From Effrenium voratum (taxonomy: Eukaryota; Sar; Dinophyceae; Suessiales; Symbiodiniaceae), in assembly GCA_963377175.1 (NCBI GenBank), contig CAUJNA010002957.1, forward strand, positions 687,501 to 751,500: DNA of 64,000 nt, read 5' to 3'. The position numbers and the translations under genes were made by a program. The notes under the pieces were generated by a model. It was not told the DNA's origin and ran no database searches. It worked only from the letters and a program-made list of their open reading frames with translations. Shown piece after piece: positions 10,830-23,352 of the stretch; position 1 is the stretch's first letter, and the number at the start of each line of letters is the position of its first letter.

Positions 10830-12510
10830 CTGGTTCTTGCTGGCACAGATGGTGCTTTCCGAGCAGCGCTATAGGTTGCGAACGCTTTCCGGCTCTGTTT
10901 ACAGTTCTTCGGGCTGCAGGCGGAAATGTGTCCGAATCAATGACGCGCATCCCCTTCAAGGAAAGCTGTTTGGTTATTGCATTTTGCCAGCTGCAGCAGT
11001 GGGCGACGCCTGGGCTGCTGGCTGCTCGCGTGCTTCTGCATCGTCACGAGCCGAGCCCAACGTCAGAGGAAACTCCTGACAGATGCACTTTCAGATTGAG
11101 CAACCCAACTAATGAGCAGGTCATGTGAAGGTATCAGCAAACCAGACCAAAGATAAAGCATTTCAACGAAACAAGATCAGCCAAACGAGGCCAAGTCATG
11201 CCCAATGAGGCCAAACCAATGCAGGGTGAATCATGGCCAGCTCAATATGAAGAAGATCATCAAGCAACAAAAAGTCAGATCGGCCTAAGTGAAAGCTCGA
11301 GCCCCAAGCAAAATGAATGTCAAGCCAGACTGTCGTTCCAGACCAAACGTTATGGTGCCAAACCAAGCACAGCCAAGTAGACGAAAGCGAATGAATGGAT
11401 CAAGCCAATGTCAAGCCAGACTGAGACACTATCAGGCAATCAGGCCAAGCCAGTTCCAGCCCAGGCAAGATGAAACTCAATGGCGCCCGTGCCAAAGACT
11501 TCACGAGGTCGAACCTGAGCCAACTGCAAGCACGACGACTTTGGCACGATTTCTGTGGTTGCGTTTCAATCATTTTGTGCCAGCCCTTTCTTGAGGGCAA
11601 CACGCATGTCGAGAAGGTCGACACCTTGCTGGCCCTTGCCAAAGACAAGCAGGCTCGAGAGCCTTGGGAAGGTGGACAGGAAGGATCGTAAATCACCCTG
11701 AATTTGGGACGGTGCATTTGAGGTTGTTCACAGGCTTACCAGTGAAAGTTGGAAGACTTAGCGGCACGTGAAAGGCTAAACAGGTGCGCAATGGCCAAGA
11801 AGCTTGCTTCAGTAGGCAAGGCAAGACCGGGTCGGCCAAATGAAGCTCAGTTGAGGTCGCACAGACAGAAATCACATTGCTCAGGGTGCTCAACTGAAAC
11901 GGAATGATTAAGCAGTTCAACGGTGCAGTCTTGCGCTGGATGGGGGTGGAGCGGCTGCACGGGCCCAGGGTTTATGCCTGATGGAGCAAAGTGCATTGAA
12001 TCTCTTCTCATTGCAAAAGGCTTTGGAGCAAAGCGGTCATTTCCCACACACCTTCCCTGGACTAACTTATGCCCCTCAAGGATTGCAGAGGGGCATCAAA
12101 AGTGGATTTTTTGGAAGTGGCATGCTGTTCTCCTTGCTCGCAGCCTTCCCGGCCAAGTTATGTCACATTTGTTTTCTGTCCAGCAGAACTGAAGCGTGTG
12201 TGTTTTCCACTGGCCGGGAGCCAATAAATGCACCCAGGCAAGCACTTTCACACTTGGGGCCTTCTGAGCCACATTCTAGAAGGGCCCCCGATCGGCCTAG
12301 TCAGGAGGTAGCCAGAGAGAGGAAGTAATACTCCCCCTTCAATCAAAGAAAGTTTTGAAGGAACTTCCGTGGTACGGCAACTAGTTGAAAGCTAGCTCTC
12401 TGAGACAGATGACAAGAGCAGGAATAAGCCCGCGAGGAACAATGTGGCCCTGTGCGTGAATTGGCCTCTCAAAAGCTAGCCTGTCAGCGGCGTTTGGTCG
12501 GAGCGGGCTC
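10830..12510. other. Unassigned interval with loose GCCAA-rich repeats
   Basis: Between 11130 and 11470 the words GCCAA, AAGCCA and GAGGCCAA recur at irregular spacing without a clean period. No gene is recognised. A segment at 12340-12375 (AAGTTTTGAAGGAACTTCCG) resembles one at 59585-59620 (AAGTGTCGAAGGAACTTTCG), suggesting a dispersed repeat. Confidence 0.35.
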
Positions 12511-12838
12511 GGGGCAGGCGCAGCACTTTGGCAAGGTCAAGTCTTCCCAAGGTTTGAATTGCGTGGCAGGCAGCACTTTCGCAAGGTCAGGTGCAGGTTT
12601 CGTGGCAGGCGCAGCACTTTCGCAAGGTCAGGTGCAGAATTCATGGCAGGCGCAGCGCGCAGCACTTTCACAAGGTCAAGTGCAGATTTCGTGGCAGGCG
12701 CAGTGGTCAAGTACAGATTTCGCGGCAGGGGCAGCACTTTCGCAAGGTCAAGTACATATTTCATGGCAGGCGCATCGCTTTCGCAAGGTCAAGTACAGAC
12801 ATCGCCGCAGGCGCAGCGCTTTCGCAACTTTACGTACA
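12511..12838. repeat. 41-bp minisatellite, about 7 copies
   Basis: The unit GGCAGGCGCAGCACTTTCGC followed by AAGGTCAAGTGCAGATTTCGT repeats with a 41-bp period. One copy carries a 7-bp insertion (near 12650) and one an internal deletion (near 12700). The last copies drift into ATCGCCGCAGGCGCAGCGC. Confidence 0.9.
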
Positions 12839-12842
12839 GTAG

Positions 12843-13140
12843 GGTAATACATAGAAAGTAGATAGTTAGAGAAACAGATAGATAGAGAGATAGATGGATA
12901 GGTAGATAGATAGATTGGGAAAAAGAGAGTTACGCAGATAGATAGATGGATAGACAGATAGTTAGATAGAAAGATAGATAGAGAGATAGAAAGAAAGATA
13001 GATAGATAGACAGATAAATAGACGGATAGATAGAAAGAGGGGTATACAGATAGATAGATAGATACATAGATAGATAGATAGATAGACAGAGAAAGATAGA
13101 GCAAACTAGATAGATAGTTAGATAGAAGAGATACATAGAT
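12843..13140. repeat. (GATA)n-type microsatellite, imperfect
   Basis: GATA/GATAGATA words with frequent A/G/C changes over about 300 bp. Confidence 0.9.
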
Positions 13141-13144
13141 AGAT

Positions 13145-13194
13145 AGGTAGGTAGGTAGTAGGTAGGTAGGTAGGTAGGTAGGTAGGTAGGTAGG
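13145..13194. repeat. (GTAG)n tetranucleotide repeat
   Basis: About 12 GTAG units with one GTAGTAG interruption. Confidence 0.9.
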
Positions 13195-13216
13195 AAGATA
13201 GAGCATAGACAAAAGC

Positions 13217-13415
13217 AAGAACAGCGAAAAAACGAGCAAAAGGAAGAAAGAAAAGAAAGAAAGAAGGAACGAAAGGAGGAAGGAAGGAAGGAAGGAAGGA
13301 AGGAAGGAAGGAAGGAGGAAAGAAAGAAAGGAAGGAAGAAAGAAAGAATGACGGAAACAAGAGAAACAGCGAAAAGGAAGAACAAGAGAAAAAGGATCAA
13401 GAAAAGAAAGACAAA
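13217..13415 (+). repeat. Polypurine tract including (GGAA)n
   Basis: GAAAGAAA and GGAAGGAA words on the plus strand, with a clean (GGAA)n core near 13280-13315. It is immediately followed by the CTATAG...GAAACTTCCGCC segment. Confidence 0.9.
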
Positions 13416-13420
13416 CACAA

Positions 13421-13451
13421 CTATAGTGTTTTTATTTTTGAAACTTCCGCC
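13421..13451 (+). repeat. Dispersed motif copy 2 following purine tract
   Basis: CTATAG at 13421-13426 and GAAACTTCCGCC at 13440-13451; see the matching copy at 4563-4594. Confidence 0.6.
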
Positions 13452-14754
13452 CATCGGAACAACTCATGAAGTGAAACAATTTACATTCACAGCAGTGCCC
13501 ACTGCAGAAAAACTCCTTGTGAGGAGGCGTCCAGATAGGGCAGCAAAGCGCAGACACACAAGAGAAGCGTTGCATCAAGGGAAGCCGCAACTCATTATTC
13601 GCCTTATGAATGACAGGGTCTTGGGAAATGACGTGCGCAGAAGGTGCCAGGGACATTTCACAATGCATCGTTTAGCATTCAGCATGCGCCCAAGACGCAT
13701 CCTCACCTGCGTGTAAAGTGTCTCACGGCGCCACCTTTCTGTTTCAGTTCATAACGTGGTTTTGTAACTTCCGGGTGCATCAGAGGAGTTCACTCCTTTT
13801 TGTTCATCTTTGCTGGCTCCCTCCCGGGCTTTTGCCTCCAGTCCTTCGGTCCGGTCTGCTCTGCAGGAGCACCCTGAGGCGAAACTGCTGGCAGAGCTAG
13901 ACTCAGAGCCTCTCGGAAAGCAAACGCAGAGTAAATTAGGAGGTTCGGGGGCAATTCTGCGAGTGCTGTCCTTTGCACATCTTTGAAGCTTACTAAGACG
14001 GCCGTGGTTGGCTCTCGGTTAGCTCTCTTCGGTTTGCTGTTTTAGAAATACAGTTTGACACTGTACAAGAGACCAGTGCCAGGCACTTTGATGCACTTTC
14101 TTCCTTTTTTGGACCAGCTTCGGCGCCAACCCATGCTCCTGCTGAGGCTTTCAGCTTCCGCAAGCCAACCAATCCAAAAGCAGATTTGTGCTGAATTAGT
14201 GGCTGTTGGCTAGTGACTGGCGTCCGGTACCTGGTTGGTGACTAATTATTGGTCTGTGTCTAGTTTCTGGTGGGCGTGATAAGTTGCAGTGGGTGGATGT
14301 TAGCTTGTAGTGGGTGGCATTGGTTTGTGGCTGTGGTGCAACCCGCAAGCACAGCCCAACATGCCTATTGAAAGCGCTTTCAACAAGCACGTGACACGCC
14401 GTTGCAGGTTGGTCCTTCCCAAGCAACTGCCATCCTACAGTGGGCGTTTGTAGCAATCTTCCAAGCCTCTGTTTGGGAGTCCGGTACCGACATAGATGCA
14501 GAGCATCAGTGACTTGCTTCTCTTTTTGGGAGGCCTAGTTGCAATTTAAACTGCCATTTCCTGCAAGAATAGGGTATATGTTAAGTGTTAAGTTACCAGC
14601 GTTCCGGTGGTTTATCCGCAGCATACTGGCAAATCTAAACGATAGCAAGCCAAAAGAAAGCGATCAAAAACTTGAGATGAAGCAATCCAATCAATCCCAA
14701 CTCCCATCAGCAAATATGAAATCAGCAGCCCCATCTCAACGCTGATGTGCAAAA
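13452..14754. other. Unassigned interval
   Basis: No gene recognised. 14180-14330 is rich in TGGTTGGTGACT- and TAGTGGGTGG-like words but has no fixed period. Confidence 0.3.
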
Positions 14755-14900
14755 ACATGTGCGTCGTGTCAGGCTGGAGAACTTGGCACCGCGCCAGCTC
14801 TCTGAGTTGCTGCTGCTGCCGCGCTTTGACCCCAAGATAACCGCCAAGCTGCTGCGACGTGTGTCTCGCCAGGCCATGTTGAGAAGATTAGACGGATGTA
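14755..14900 (+). CDS. Candidate exon-like segment (Leu/Arg helical)
   Basis: The plus frame carries a well-formed helical stretch, LAPRQLSELLLLPRFDPKIT, followed by Arg/Leu-rich helix. CTCGCCAG followed by GCCATG near 14875 could be a splice boundary. No family recognised. It is one of the most protein-like of the isolated segments between 14 and 23 kb. Confidence 0.3.
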
Positions 14901-16634
14901 GTGGACAGGCGGCGACCCTTGCAATTTCTTGTTTGGATTTGCAACATTATCTTCATGATCCGACTAACCTCGGTGCCACATAGCCCAAGCTTGTGGTGTT
15001 TTGTCTTCCCCAGCGGAAAAGCCAAAAGGAGATGGGAAACTGGCCCATGGTTACATGGTGCCCCTCAACCCAGCAATTTGAACCACGTCGTTGCAACCCA
15101 GCGATGCGTCACGCTACTTGAGAAGTTGTGCACGTTTCAAGGTGTAGGCAATATTTTTTGTGCCTGAGTTAGGACCCTTGTGGCGGTCGGGATTCAGAAA
15201 GGCTCACCGTTTGTGCAACCCCGCAAATTGGTCCCTGCCAGAATCAGGCACGACGCTGTTGGCAACCGAATGAACCTGAAACAACACTCAGCTTTTGAGA
15301 CATATCCTTTTCGTATCAGATTTATTGGCGATCCATGTTGATTAGCAGGCCTTTCTGGAGTTGTGAGTGACGGGCTTCCAACTTGAATTTAGAGCGATTC
15401 CTCCGTTGCCCAAAGCAAATCGACCTGTCAATGTCTTGCTTCTCATGTTTAGCACAAATGCTTTGCATTTACCTCCAACCACACTTTAAGCCTTTAAGCA
15501 TCCTTTCGGTTGGAAGCAAACAGTTTGAACTCGTTTGACGCCACGCCGGAGGCGAGTTTGCCCCGGCACTTCAGGGCTGAGACTCCTTTTTCCAAGTCTC
15601 GGCAAGCCGAAAGCGGAGGCGTCAGCCTTGGACAACCGGAACCTGGCAGCGGCGCTGCCGTGCCCCAAGAAAAGCGGGCGGTGTTCGCCAAAAATATGTG
15701 CTTATTTATGCCCGATTGTTTGGAAACACCCATATTTGTTGGTTCTTCAGATGCTGAGTGGATCCCATCTTGCTGTCGACGGTTTTCCAGCTTTCTCTCT
15801 TTCCCTGTTGCTGCGTTGCCATGCAGCCTGATGTCAATAATTTGTGGGGATATGCGCTTCCAAGAGGCCCAAAATAGGTCCACAGTCACACGAAACCCTC
15901 GCTCAGGTTGGCCATCGCCAGGCTGCAAGCTTCACGTGAACAGCAGGTGCTCGCTGAGGCGCTGGATGTAAAGTGGGCCAAAGCTAAAACTGCTATGCCC
16001 CGTGTATTTCTTGAAGCAAGTTGGTTCGAGGGCAAGCTGCCTTGATAGCCTCGAGCGATTTTTTCACTTCAGAATTCAAGGCCTAGAAAGCTCAATGTCG
16101 AGCAATCTCTTCACACCATGTGAGCCGTGTAGTATCCGCCTTTGTTGAGGGCTAGTGCCAGCTTTTGTTGTTTCTAGCAATACCAACTCCTGCACCAGAT
16201 CTCACCTGGTGTGACCATTTGTTGCCGGTGAAGTGGTTGACACGTCCAACAGTCAACGCCTCTGCCAAAGTCAGGGTCCGATCCGCAAGTTCGCAAGTTC
16301 CCTGGCTGATATTCTTGCTTCTGACATACCTTTACGACTTGTGGCGAACAAATGAGCTGGCTGCCCCGCTCAAGTTGTGTGTTTTCCAGTTGTCTGAAAA
16401 GCTGTCCGGTCCGTGTGTTTCTTTTTCTGGCGGCCTTTTCATGGAGGGTTGACGAAGTTCCCTCCCATCATTCCGAAGATTGTTGTTTGTGCGACTGGCG
16501 GTGTTGAATGGCTCCTCTCGGCCCAATCTATATTTCAAGCTAATGCGGCTGGATTTCAGGTTCTTCGCACCGCGTTCGCCGCACACCCCACATTTTAAAG
16601 GGCGGATCCCCAATTGTGTTTGTTTCTTCGGAGG
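14901..16634. other. Unassigned interval
   Basis: An open plus frame at 15510-15971 has no recognisable motif. No RNA gene or clear repeat seen. Confidence 0.3.
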
Positions 16635-16745
16635 CGGCTTTTCGCCAGGCAGCCAGAGCCGTGGCCGCTTTGGAGCAAGCGGTCAGGAAGAGGAAGTTCC
16701 AGCAGTTGCAGCCATTAGAGGCAAAAGCTGCGCTTCCTCTCTTCA
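16635..16745 (+). CDS. Candidate exon-like segment (Ala/Arg helix)
   Basis: After TTTTCGCCAG (a plausible 3' splice site) the frame encodes AARAVAALEQAVRKRKFQQL and then LQPLEAKAALP, a clear amphipathic helix. No family is recognised. The flanking sequence is not open in this frame, as expected of a short exon. Confidence 0.3.
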
Positions 16746-17464
16746 GATGTGTGTCCCTGTAAGGCCCACCCAGAAATGGGGGGAGTCTTGTTTTGCTTGG
16801 AGAAAGTCCGGGATGAACAGATAAGGCCGGGAGGAGAACCTGTTTGAGGCAAGGAAAAGGACGAAAAGTATCAGACTCCACGTCTGATTGATGAGGTTGG
16901 ATGATTCCCACTGTCATACCAGGAGACCTTCATGAACCTTTCCCCGCATGAAATTGTCATGAACGCAAAGGGCTTGGGTGCGGTACAAAAGAGCTCATGT
17001 CCGGAGGCATTGGAGTATCCCAAGCAGCATAACGCTGAATGGGGCCCAATCAGGCCCAACCGGGCCCTTAGGGTGCTACCCGGCTGGCTCTTTGATTATG
17101 GAATTGTGTCTCTTTGTCGAATCCCGCGTGTTTTGTCCCCATTTGTTGTTTGGCCGTGCTTCCCGTTTGGCTTTGTATTTGTGTCCATCCACTGCAGTGC
17201 CAAGGGGTATTTGAACCTTTGCGGATTGAATGCCCTGAACCGCAGGCTGCCGCACTCGCTGTAAGCTGTGCCAAGGCGGGAGGAATAGTCACCGCCGATG
17301 GCAACAAAAATCAACAAGTTGACAAGTTGACAGGGCTCTGATTTTGATTCAAGCCGCGTTCACGGGCCGCCTTTTGTGGGAGTCTTTGTGTCGGAATGGT
17401 CTGCTCGAATTTCTCTTAGGCCACGGTGCGCCACGCTCGGTCCATGCGCTACTTCGGCACAGTT

Positions 17465-17600
17465 TTGGCGCAGTCCATGGAGGCAGGGAGAGCTCGTGAG
17501 AAAAAGAAGGCGGGCACGAAGGCTGCGAATCGCCGCTCAATCCAACGGTTCGGTATTTCTGCCGAGCCTGTGCAACATGGCAGCAAGCCAGCCTGAAAAC
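17465..17600 (+). CDS. Candidate exon-like segment (Lys/Arg-rich)
   Basis: After TTTTGGCGCAG the frame reads SMEAGRAREKKKAGTKAANR and continues to a stop near 17600. Basic and helix-like. The family is unknown. Confidence 0.25.
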
Positions 17601-17789
17601 AATAACCTCGGCAGCACAGAATCTGTTGCTTCCTTTGTTTCCCGTTTTTGCTTTGCAATGGAGCAAGTGCGCTTATCAATTTGTAGGCGCTTGTTGGTGC
17701 AAAAGTGCAATGAAAGGGAAGTTGTCTTGATATTTCCCAATGGCAAGGGCGTTGTCAGGTCCATGCTGATTGTGTTTTGTCCCCCGCCC

Positions 17790-17985
17790 GAGTGAACCTG
17801 TTGATCCCTTGCTTCAAAGCAATCCAGCGTTTGAAAGTGGCTGCCAAGCACCTTCGCCTTCGCCAGGAGAAGTTTGAACCGCCAACCCTGGGCCGCAAGG
17901 ACCTGTTGGCGTGCCTGCGGGCCTTCGCAGCAGGGAAGCCTGGGGCATGGTATTTTGCCTCAACGCATTGGGGTCATGTCTGAAA
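17790..17985 (+). CDS. Candidate exon-like segment (helical, basic)
   Basis: The frame includes AIQRLKVAAKHLRLRQEKFE followed by PPTLGRKDLLACLRAFAAGK, with typical amphipathic spacing. CTTGCTTCAAAG upstream is a possible 3' splice site. The end of the exon is unclear. No family recognised. Confidence 0.3.
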
Positions 17986-20900
17986 ACTAGGAAAACAAGT
18001 TGCACCGCTTTCATGCCGGTGCCCTGTTAAAACCGTGGCAAAGGGTCCAACTAGTTTCAACACCAGCCACTTCTAGATTTACGGTTCGCCTCTCTGGACA
18101 GCAATGACACACGAGTACATGTTTTATAGTCACGACTCGAACAAGCGTGCGCCGACAATATCGCCCCGGCTTTGGCTTTGCACTGCCTTTTTTTGCCCAA
18201 CATGAGTGAGAAGACTCCGTGGTTGGCCATCCCCCTTCAGCCATCAGAACATGACTTGAATAGCAAGCAAATGGCCGCTGACAACAAAAGCTCAGGCCAC
18301 TTGGTGCACGGAATGCGCCTTCCTGACAGCAGCGCAGAAGCATCTCTCAGGAGAGGCGGGCGGGGCGAGGGGCGCGCTTTGGCGATAGGACTCAATGGCT
18401 AGTCTTTGGTGTGACCTTCGCCCAATAGACCCTGTGGAAACAAATGGCATTTTCACTCAACCTACAAAAGGGTACACCTTTTCAAAGGCTATAAAGTTTA
18501 AAGGGGACCGTCCACCAAGGGGCCCCCTATTAAGAGCACTCACCAGTGGGTAAACGAGAAGGTACTTGGAAACTTGACCCCATCACACCATCCAAGGCGT
18601 TTGTCAAATCGTAGGCGATGGCTTCTCAGTGTAGCCATTTTTTCCAGGCAAATTCGAGAGAATCTCGCGCCAGCTCAGACGTCGAAGATCCTGTGAAAGC
18701 TTCAGGGCCCAAGGCCAGGCTCTGGAGGCGTCCATGTTTCTTTTGGAGGATTCATTGCCCAACTCACTGATATCGAAAGGCGCTATCGTCTTCATCCGCC
18801 TCCCGTTTTCATGCTCATGCCGCGCCCAGTGCCCATGGCCCTTCTCTTTCTTCTCTGAAGCCCATGAAATCAACTGTGTTTAGGGGTCGTTGAGGGCGGG
18901 ACTGGGGTTCTTTCCCCCGAATGCCGACTCTGAGAATGGTAAGGTCAGACTTGAGCTTTTGGGGCCGCTCTCAGGCCTCAGCCCCTGCCAAAATGGTTCG
19001 ATTGACAACCCAAAAAGGGGTTCGCCGTCAACACAATTCCTGAAACACGTATGGACCGTATGGGTGTTTCTGGGTTCCATGACAATTTTCAAGAGTGATG
19101 CGGGTCGAATAGCGGCGATGTTCTAAAGCCACCGCACCACTTCTGGCCACGTCCCGGCCGTGACATCGCCGCAACGAGGGCGTCGAGCTGTGTCTCGCAG
19201 TGGCACCGCTGCCTGCAGAGCACAAGACCCCCTTCGCCCAGGCCATGCAAAGGGCCTGGGGCCTGGGTGCAAAGTATCCCATCAAGCCACCCACATGAAA
19301 GGATCGAGTGGCAACACAAAGGAAGTGTTTGCTTTGTTTAAGAGGTCCTCCAAACAAAGCAACAACCGCAAGAGGATGGATGGTTTGTTTATCCCTCAGA
19401 AGGGCTGAAAACGCAAAATGGCTAGGTCTGACGGAGCCCAAGTTGACAGAAACAGTCAAACAAGTTGAGTCAGCCGCCATGAAGGTGGTGTTTGTTTGAT
19501 GTCCAGTGTGACGAGATGCTGCTTCACCCAAACTGCTTCACATGGATTGAACGCACAAAGCGATTGGCAAATGGTTGAATGGATGAAGTTGAATAATGTG
19601 CAAAGACGAGCTTGTGGGGTGCTGTACAGTATGTGTGAGCTGGATCCTAGACATCCTTAAACGGGACTTTCCTAAAGAAGGGTTAACGAGATCATAGCAA
19701 AAACAGAAAAGAAAGTTCATTGATGGATCTCCCACCTTAGGGCCTTTTGCCCTTTGAGTATCACAAAGTAACTCCTGCGGACTCCACCGAAAATACAAAA
19801 GGCCATAAACTGCGGGAATATCAACATGCGCAAACCTGTGCGTGAGTGCTGCTTTGTTTGGGATTGCCATACAGCTCTGAGAAGCGGTGCTTTTGCAAGC
19901 CAAGGGCAATCAGCACTTGGCCATGATCACGGCAATTAAGCTGCAACATGGTCAAAGCCCACAAGTTGGCTTCTGATAAGCCCCATTTATCAAGGGAGCT
20001 TTCCTTGTTCGGTGGCTCCGGTGGCTCCCTGGCAACTTTCCTGATGAATTGCGCGGATCCCTGCCATATCCCTTTGGGCACATCCCGAAAGCTGGGTGCG
20101 TGCCAGGTCCTGCAGCCGGCGCAGAGTGACCTGGCATGGGAAATGTGCTCTCCGACAAAGGAGGGCCGGCTTGCCAAAACGGCGAATGCATATCTACGGG
20201 GCATGATTTTCACGAGCTATCATGGGAAGATGACCAGATGTGGGCAATGCACAGTTGGCCAGTTGTCCAGTAGAATCTATGAGTCCCTTTGTAGTAGTTT
20301 CCCTGTCAATCAACAAAGATGAATGTCCCCTGTCCATGCCCAATGCGGTAATTGCCTCCACACGTGGAAACATTCATGGCGATCGTTGGAAGCTCCTTAC
20401 CGATGAGTCCGGTTCATGACTCACGACTATGTCAATTGTCGTTGAGCGTCATGTCAACTTCGGAATGTGGAGGAACCGTACTCACGGGGGTATGACTTTT
20501 CATGGACCATTCCAGCACTCACAGTGAAATCATCTCCGAGAAGTCTCGAGGGGGTTATCAATTTGAACACTGCTTAGCTCTAAGAGCCAATTGAAATCCG
20601 CTTCACGCCTCGAGGCTTGACGAGTTTGGTGAAGTTGGCAAGTGCGGCGGGCAGTGCTGGTCTTTTGGATGAGGCATTGCCACTTGGCATTTGGGAGGGT
20701 CAACTCTCCAAGCCCTGTTGAAGAGTTGATACGAGGGGCCGTTTGGGGTGTCTCAACAAGGGTAACACGAAATGTCATCTTTATCGGGCCCTTGGACCCA
20801 TGTTCTCTTTGGGCTAAGTTCTATTGTCCGCTTCAGACCACTGGTCGTCTTCGGACTCTTCAGGAGCGGTTCGCTTTTGGTGGGGGGTCGTTTCAGTTGC

Positions 20901-21243
20901 TACGGTGCTCTCGGTGAATCCCCATTCACCACAAGGGCCTCTCGGAACAAGAAACACATCCCCAGAAGGAGACCAGAAGTGCCGATCGCACAGTTGCCAA
21001 CAGTTGCAAGCCAGAACAAAGCCACGCAAACCAGCCAGTTGTGCCGTGGCACCTCATGTTGTTTGTGTGGGTGGGTTTCCTAATTACAAACAGAGAAGAG
21101 GGGGGTCCTGTTCCCCCGTTCCTTTGGCCACTGGGCAATCTAGCCGTGTGTGTGTGTGTGTGTGTTGCGCCTTGCTGGAATTGGTACACGAAGTTCGCAC
21201 TGAGAGGTGACGAGATATTCGTGTTGTTTGGGCCGCAAACAGT
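17986..21243. other. Unassigned 3.3-kb interval
   Basis: Normal-complexity sequence with many short open frames on both strands and no recognisable product. An 11-nt match to the middle of the dinoflagellate spliced leader occurs at 18631-18641 and a partial one on the minus strand near 19413, but neither extends far enough to call. A short (TG)n lies at about 21149-21166. Confidence 0.3.
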
Positions 21244-21330
21244 TGCGAAGACACGGGCAGAAGGAGCTGAGGCGTGCGGAGATGGCCGAGCGCCTGCAGT
21301 GGCTCATCGTCGAAGGCAGGGAAATGTCTA
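21244..21330 (+). CDS. Candidate exon-like segment
   Basis: Following GTTGCGAAG the frame reads RHGQKELRRAEMAERLQWLI, ending near GTCGAAGGCAG. A short, well-formed charged helix of unknown family. Confidence 0.25.
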
Positions 21331-22827
21331 GGCCTGAAACATGCGAAAACAACAATGTAGGGATGTGACAGAAAAGCTGAAATCAATAATGTAGGAGCAA
21401 ACCTGCTTTTGACATATCCCTATTGTTTGGTCATGTACGTGGTTGTCATGCGGGGCGAACGACTTCCTCTTGATCTGCGGGCTCGCCTTTCTCCGCTGTT
21501 GCTCTTGAACAATTCAAAAAGGGCACGTGGTTCTTGCTATGGGTAAAGCACTGGTTGCAAGGTAAGCCTGGGTCCTACTTCGTCTATTTGGGTGAGTCTT
21601 TTTTGCAAGACCCCAAAAAGATGTGGTTGTCCCTTTTCTTGCCGAGTTGCCAAATGGCCAAAGCGGGCTATAGCATGATGCATGGGTCCCACGAAAGACC
21701 CTGACGTTTCCAAGCCCTCTGGTGTTTACGTGATACGCAGGGCTTTTTCCCAGTGCTCACGGCGTATCAAAGATTCAAGCTATGGCCTCAGTGTGATTAA
21801 AAATGTGCTTCCCTGGTTTGGTCTGGGCTCCATTCCGGCTTCATTTGCGGAGGACTTGCACAAAACCTCGCACGAAGTGTTTGAGGCGCAGATGAGCTAA
21901 GCCTGCGAGATCTGGGGGGCGCCATGGCAGCGCTAGGACGGGCTGATCCACAGTTCAACCGATTGCAAGCCCGCCCTGGGCGGTTTCTTCTGGGTTTTCC
22001 CTTCCAACCACCCCAATCGGGCACCTTCAAAAAGGCAAACTTATGTATGAGAGTGATATGTTCCCTTTACGAACGGCTGTCCTTTTCCAATTCAATGACT
22101 CCCTCACGTGTGTCAAGGCGAGGCGGGCTGCAAGGGTAGGAAAGGTCTTCAGAAAAAGCTGACCAAGAAACCATTGCCATGTGCGGTGGATCTCCGGATT
22201 TGACATTATGCGATTCCAAGAAAACTCGGGGGCACCTTCGGTCCATTGCCAAGACTAGTTGCGTCCCCTAGATTGTTGGCACCAGCGCACTGCATTTTGT
22301 CCGATGCTCAGACACAGGACCTGGGCATTTAGCGGTGGATCTTTTGGCGAAGCAAGCGCCTTAGCTGAGTTGGACAGAAACAAACTTTTAAACTCGTGTT
22401 CCTCATGGTCAACGCTTACATGCACTGTTCCACCTTTGGCGCATCACACAACACATCACAGAAACATCTCTGCAACTTCTTCCTGATTTTTGCTTAGGGT
22501 GGGCTGCAGCTGGAACTGCGGCGCTCAGTGCTATGCTTCATTTACCTGAGTTTTGAAGCAATTTGGCAAGGAAATCCGTTTGGTTTCGGTATGCCTTGCC
22601 CCATCTGGGAACCTGGGCAGCTGGCATCGCCCCGCAGGTGTCCAATTGAAAAGAACCGATGCAAGATCCCCTTCCAAGGGAGCCACGAGGAATGTCTCCA
22701 TATACTGGGCTGACATCATGGCAGTTGCATGTAGGCTGCAGGGGCATTCCAGATCCCACTTGGTTGCATGCTGCATCTTTCGGAGCCAGCACCTTAATCT
22801 GATTTTGAAACAGTTCTGACAAGCCGC
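21331..22827. other. Unassigned interval
   Basis: No gene recognised. Short open frames only. Confidence 0.3.
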
Positions 22828-22965
22828 TAGGCCAAAGAAGCTAAGGCTGCTACAGCCGCCAAAAGTTCCAGCCGCTTTCAAGATGTTGTCGACTGCGCTG
22901 AAGCCATTGCTGAACTTCCGCGGACCAAGGCTGTGTTTTGGCAGGAAAGTCCCCTTCGTTGAGTC
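22828..22965 (+). CDS. Candidate exon-like segment
   Basis: After AAGCCGCTAG the frame reads AKEAKAATAAKSSSRFQDVV and continues DCAEAIAELPRTKAVFWQ, which is protein-like. The family is unknown. Confidence 0.25.
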
Positions 22966-23352
22966 AGCTCCTTGGTTGTAGGTTCGGCACCATGTGTAGT
23001 AATTGAAAGGGGATCAAACTCTAGTGTCAGTCGGGAGCACGCTGAAGATAGCAGCTCAGCGTGTCAAAAGGCCAAACGACCCTTGTTGGGAAAAGAAAAA
23101 GTGATTAGTTGAGCCACACCTTTTTATTCGGGTTCAGGACCCAAGAAGGGGCACCATGATGGAACTCTTCGCAGAAGATGCAACCTTCTTTCCGACTTGT
23201 GCGCAAGTTGAACTGTTACCCTTGGCAAACAGTGCGGCAGACCCCCGTTTTTGAGAGCAGGCGTGTCAACAGTAACACGTTTGACCATGTGGGTTTTCAC
23301 CTTGTGACGCGTCATGTACTTGACATGGTCTTGACATGGTCTTCACACGCGT

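Noticed and set aside
18631..18641. GTAGCCATTTT as a second relict spliced leader
   Set aside because: Only 11 bases match and the downstream GGCTCAAG part is absent; such a match is expected by chance about once in a few windows of this size.
19411..19425. Minus-strand CCTAGCCATTTTG as a relict spliced leader
   Set aside because: The match covers only the 5' half with a missing base; the 3' half does not match.
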